Positions 6,271-9,125 of a stretch of 9,125 bases of DNA are shown piece by piece (the stretch's first letter is position 1; every line of letters begins with the position of its first letter). The notes beneath the pieces are model-generated. The model saw only the letters and a list, made by a program, of their open reading frames with translations. It made no database searches and had not been told where the DNA came from. A program made the translations under genes and the position numbers. This DNA is from Rickettsiella sp. (lineage in GTDB: Bacteria > Pseudomonadota > Gammaproteobacteria > Diplorickettsiales > Diplorickettsiaceae). The DNA lies in contig JAVHYG010000061.1 of NCBI GenBank assembly GCA_031119195.1, forward strand, positions 1-9,125. The letters run 5' to 3'.

Positions 6271-9125
6271 ATTTATATTGATTGGATGCGTAAGTTTTTT
6301 CCGCTGAGCTTGAACGTGGTACTGTGAAAAAACTACTTGCGAATTGACTTGAACTAGCTGAACTTTGGTTGTTACTTATAGCACCTAATTTATCCTTGTT
6401 TAAATTATCAAAATCTCTGGATAAATCATCTAATTTTTTTTCATAATCTTTATGTAATACTTCTTCAAGCAATGTTTTTTCCCAAGGGAAATTTTCTCCA
6501 TAATCACGGATTTTTCTGGCATCAGGCTTCATTTGTAAAAAATTAGCATTGAGTAAATCTTCCAAGAAAGAAGGGTTGGAAATCATAACGTTTAAAGTTA
6601 CAACGAGTGTTGGTAATTTACTAGCATTCCCAGATTCTAAAATAGATTTAACATAATTATATACATATAAGCCACAAGAAATATTATCCGTTTGTTGATT
6701 ATAACAATTATTTTTTATGGAGAAAGGCTTAAGATTATTTAGACAATTTGGATAGAGTAAGGTGGACCTTACAGATCTTGAATTATGACTGATTATATCT
6801 ATTTTTCCTTTGTAGCAATCAACTTCAACTAATATGTAATGTTGTTTCTTTATACCAAATTGAGAACGACATTGTGCCAAAGGTATAAGTAATTTAGCAT
6901 CATGTTCAGGATTTTGTTTTACATATCCTGTAATGACATCGTTAATAAAAGGAAGATTCTTACTTTGATCTTTATTTTTTGAATCGCTTGCGACTTGAAA
7001 CACAAAAATGGGAACACGATTAGCTTGATAAAGTTTTTTATAGTAAGCACGAATATGATATGTTCCAATTACTTGAATAAAACCTTCAGCAATTTGATAG
7101 TTTTTAGAAGCAGGGCCTTCTAGGTACGATAGAAGTAAATTTTCGAGTAAGGTAGGATTTAACCGCAACTCAGGTGTTTTTTGTGAAACAACAACAGCAC
7201 CACACTCCATAGGGTCAACTTCGATAAAATCATCAGGAAAATCATTGCTGGGTTCTGCAGGAACCATCACAAAAGACGGTTCACTTTCTATATTAAAATC
7301 AAATTTTTTTTGTAAATAATGTTCCACATCTTCTTGAAAGATATTTTTTTGAATCAGTTCATTATTAGTTATATCTACCGCTTGATATGGCATTCCATTA
7401 ATACGAAGCAAAATAAAATCAAGTGCATGATGTATTTTATCTGAAGGAAATTCTTTGACAGCTTTCTCAATATCGGGACACATAACTGAAATATAGGCTT
7501 CATATTTTTCTGTAGTCTCTTTCATGATTTCATCTAGGGTAGGTAGCTTATCTATACTTAACTGCAAAGCACTTTCTGAAACATTTTTAGTCAAAACGCT
7601 TAATTTAGGCATATTAGAAAATTGTTCAAAAACAAATAGCAACGGATAGGAATACCAACTTTTTTTCCATTTACGCGAGTTAGTTTCTTTTCTAAAATCT
7701 TCGAGGATCACTAATAAAGCTTGAATTTCAGTAGAATCTAACTCTGTATCTTCATCAATATTTTTTTCTTTAAAGCGTGAATTAAGTTGCTTTATAAACT
7801 TTTTAATAGCTTGATAAAAATTCTCAACTTGCAATATTTTTTCTCGATAAACAGAAGATTTTTTGTTTTCTTTAAGTTGCTTGTTGGCTATATCAAATAT
7901 TTCTTTTACGAGTGCTAAGCTTAAAGGTTGATGTTTGCATTGCTCAATTCTAAAAGCCTCGGTAAGTTTTTTTTGTACATCTTTATCCAAAATTTGAAAA
8001 ATAGTTTCATGCTTTGAACATTGCGCTAGTTCTGGTAAGGAATATAACTTCATATCGAGCTTATTTAAAACAAGTGTATTTAAATTTTTTTTATTCTTTT
8101 TTAGAAACTGTATTTGTGAAGTTGTAAGTTTATTTAAGTGAATGATTTTTTCTAACAGAATAGGGCAAAAAACAGGTATGTTATGAAATGTTTTATCACA
8201 GAGTAGATCCTCAATATCGAAGTAATCTTTGTTCAATAGCAAGTTTAAAGTCCATTGCGTTTCGACTTCAGAATTAAAAACCAACCACTGTAGATAATCG
8301 GTTTTAAACTTATCCAATAACTCCGTTCTAGATTGCTTACTTAACTTATTAAATAAAAGATTGAAATAATAGCCAGATCCATTGTTATGTTGAACGTCTG
8401 TAGTGATTGCTGCCTGTATCGGGGATAAATTAAATAATTTTTCTTTGTTCCAAATAGTAATATTTTTTTCTAAGAGAAAATTGACAATAGGTAGATTAGC
8501 TTTAAGAATAGCAATTGTTAAAGGACTTAACGTTTCTTCAGTTTGAAGATTATTAGAAAAATCTAAATCAGCACTGTTTTTGTAAAGAAATGCTAACATC
8601 GATAGATTACCTGAATAGACAGCTAAAGAAACACCATTGAAAAAACCTGAAGGCTCATCTGGGTTCTTATTTTCTTTATTTTCATAAAGATAATTGATAT
8701 CAATAAGATTACTGGCTAACATTAATTTAACTATCTTTATATTGCCCCCTTTAATACCATCCTTTAAAATACTATATAGTACATGGCGAAAGTTTTGAGG
8801 GACTTGCTTTTTATCTTGTTGATATATGTTGATAATTTTTTCCCAATTCTCTTTAAATTTTTCAAACATACCTGTTTTAGCTGAGTTTAATAATTCTTTA
8901 TGATAATTAAGAATATTTTTTTCAAGATAGGTGGCAGAATAAAGTCGATCAATTTCTTCAGCTTGAGCACCTAATTTTTCACGAATGATGTTAGCATTAA
9001 TTAAATTTCTGACTTCATCAATAGTATGATGGCGCATTAGAATATGCATTAAATTGTTGAGTAATGCGAGTTGACAATTTTCTAGAAAATTAATCTGTGA
9101 CGGGCATAATAGCTTACCGTGCATG
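6260..9125 (-). CDS. Ankyrin-like repeat protein with C-terminal CE-clan cysteine protease domain, 5' end possibly outside window
   Basis: At least 954 residues from an ATG at 9122-9124. Only one base lies upstream in the window, so this may be an internal Met of a longer protein and numbering is relative. About four ankyrin-like helix-turn-helix repeats occupy residues 112-262 (GGNIKIVKLMLAS, SGNLSMLAFLYKN, KANLPIVNFLLEK and a weaker one near 233-262). Residues about 270-610 are Lys/Glu-rich and helical without a family I recognise; an acidic, Pro-containing linker spans about 612-645. Residues about 685-832 form a CE-clan peptidase core: His762 in KQHYILVEVD, Asn781 in SHNS, Gln810/Gln811 for the oxyanion hole, and nucleophile Cys817 in SCGLYVYNY. 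The Gln-to-Cys spacing matches Ulp1. CE enzymes cleave ubiquitin or ubiquitin-like conjugates, or acetylate host proteins (YopJ type); a deubiquitinase-like role is the best guess. The C-terminus is a charged helix (887-912) and a Ser/Ala/Gln-rich tail, compatible with a type IV secretion signal but not proof of one. It lies 150 bases upstream of the 1917-residue gene in the same direction. Confidence 0.92.
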   Translation of the reverse strand, partial: MHGKLLCPSQINFLENCQLALLNNLMHILMRHHTIDEVRNLINANIIREKLGAQAEEIDRLYSATYLEKNILNYHKELLNSAKTGMFEKFKENWEKIINIYQQDKKQVPQNFRHVLYSILKDGIKGGNIKIVKLMLASNLIDINYLYENKENKNPDEPSGFFNGVSLAVYSGNLSMLAFLYKNSADLDFSNNLQTEETLSPLTIAILKANLPIVNFLLEKNITIWNKEKLFNLSPIQAAITTDVQHNNGSGYYFNLLFNKLSKQSRTELLDKFKTDYLQWLVFNSEVETQWTLNLLLNKDYFDIEDLLCDKTFHNIPVFCPILLEKIIHLNKLTTSQIQFLKKNKKNLNTLVLNKLDMKLYSLPELAQCSKHETIFQILDKDVQKKLTEAFRIEQCKHQPLSLALVKEIFDIANKQLKENKKSSVYREKILQVENFYQAIKKFIKQLNSRFKEKNIDEDTELDSTEIQALLVILEDFRKETNSRKWKKSWYSYPLLFVFEQFSNMPKLSVLTKNVSESALQLSIDKLPTLDEIMKETTEKYEAYISVMCPDIEKAVKEFPSDKIHHALDFILLRINGMPYQAVDITNNELIQKNIFQEDVEHYLQKKFDFNIESEPSFVMVPAEPSNDFPDDFIEVDPMECGAVVVSQKTPELRLNPTLLENLLLSYLEGPASKNYQIAEGFIQVIGTYHIRAYYKKLYQANRVPIFVFQVASDSKNKDQSKNLPFINDVITGYVKQNPEHDAKLLIPLAQCRSQFGIKKQHYILVEVDCYKGKIDIISHNSRSVRSTLLYPNCLNNLKPFSIKNNCYNQQTDNISCGLYVYNYVKSILESGNASKLPTLVVTLNVMISNPSFLEDLLNANFLQMKPDARKIRDYGENFPWEKTLLEEVLHKDYEKKLDDLSRDFDNLNKDKLGAISNNQSSASSSQFASSFFTVPRSSSAEKTYASNQYKLHQ

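Noticed and set aside
1..9125. CRISPR array, tRNA or rRNA genes
   Set aside because: No regularly spaced direct repeats and no cloverleaf or rRNA signature were seen; the window is almost fully coding.

Overview
This window looks like an accessory, effector-type region from an intracellular or host-associated gammaproteobacterium, most plausibly of the order Legionellales (Rickettsiella, Coxiella or Legionella relatives). The reasons are an AT-rich composition, two very large minus-strand genes built from eukaryote-like modules (leucine-rich repeats, ankyrin-like repeats, a CE-clan cysteine protease domain, a transglutaminase-like domain), and an adjoining IS256/Mutator-type insertion sequence. 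The taxonomic call is an inference: no rRNA, tRNA or housekeeping gene is present. Amoeba symbionts of the Bacteroidetes carry similar modules, but the clear AGAGG ribosome-binding site before the 1917-residue gene argues mildly against them.

Layout. Positions 1-300 (+) hold the C-terminal end of an IS256-family transposase, cut by the left edge and broken by an apparent one-base deletion near 175. The outer IS end probably lies near 334. Positions 356-6109 (-) encode a 1917-residue protein that appears to start at TTG. Its order is a helical N-terminus, leucine-rich repeats, a beta-rich domain, a transglutaminase-like domain with Cys/His/Asp, two regions resembling degenerate AAA+ modules, and two intact AAA+ modules of the midasin/dynein/MoxR-related type. 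Positions 6110-6259 are a 150-base spacer holding the ribosome-binding site and a small dyad. Positions 6260-9124 (-) encode at least 954 residues, probably more beyond the right edge: ankyrin-like repeats, a long uncharacterised helical middle, and a C-terminal CE-clan (Ulp1/SidE/ChlaDUB-like) protease core with His, Gln and Cys in place but Asn where the acidic residue usually sits.

How the genes may work together. Both large genes face the same way with no convincing terminator between them, so co-transcription is possible. Each couples a putative cysteine-nucleophile enzyme to a protein-binding repeat array, as expected of secreted effectors acting on host proteins; the CE protease points to ubiquitin or ubiquitin-like proteins. 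The larger protein adds a tandem AAA+ motor region. A transglutaminase-like domain fused to leucine-rich repeats and a multi-module AAA_5 array is the most unusual item here and the best candidate for an undescribed system. Substrates, secretion and function cannot be read from the sequence.
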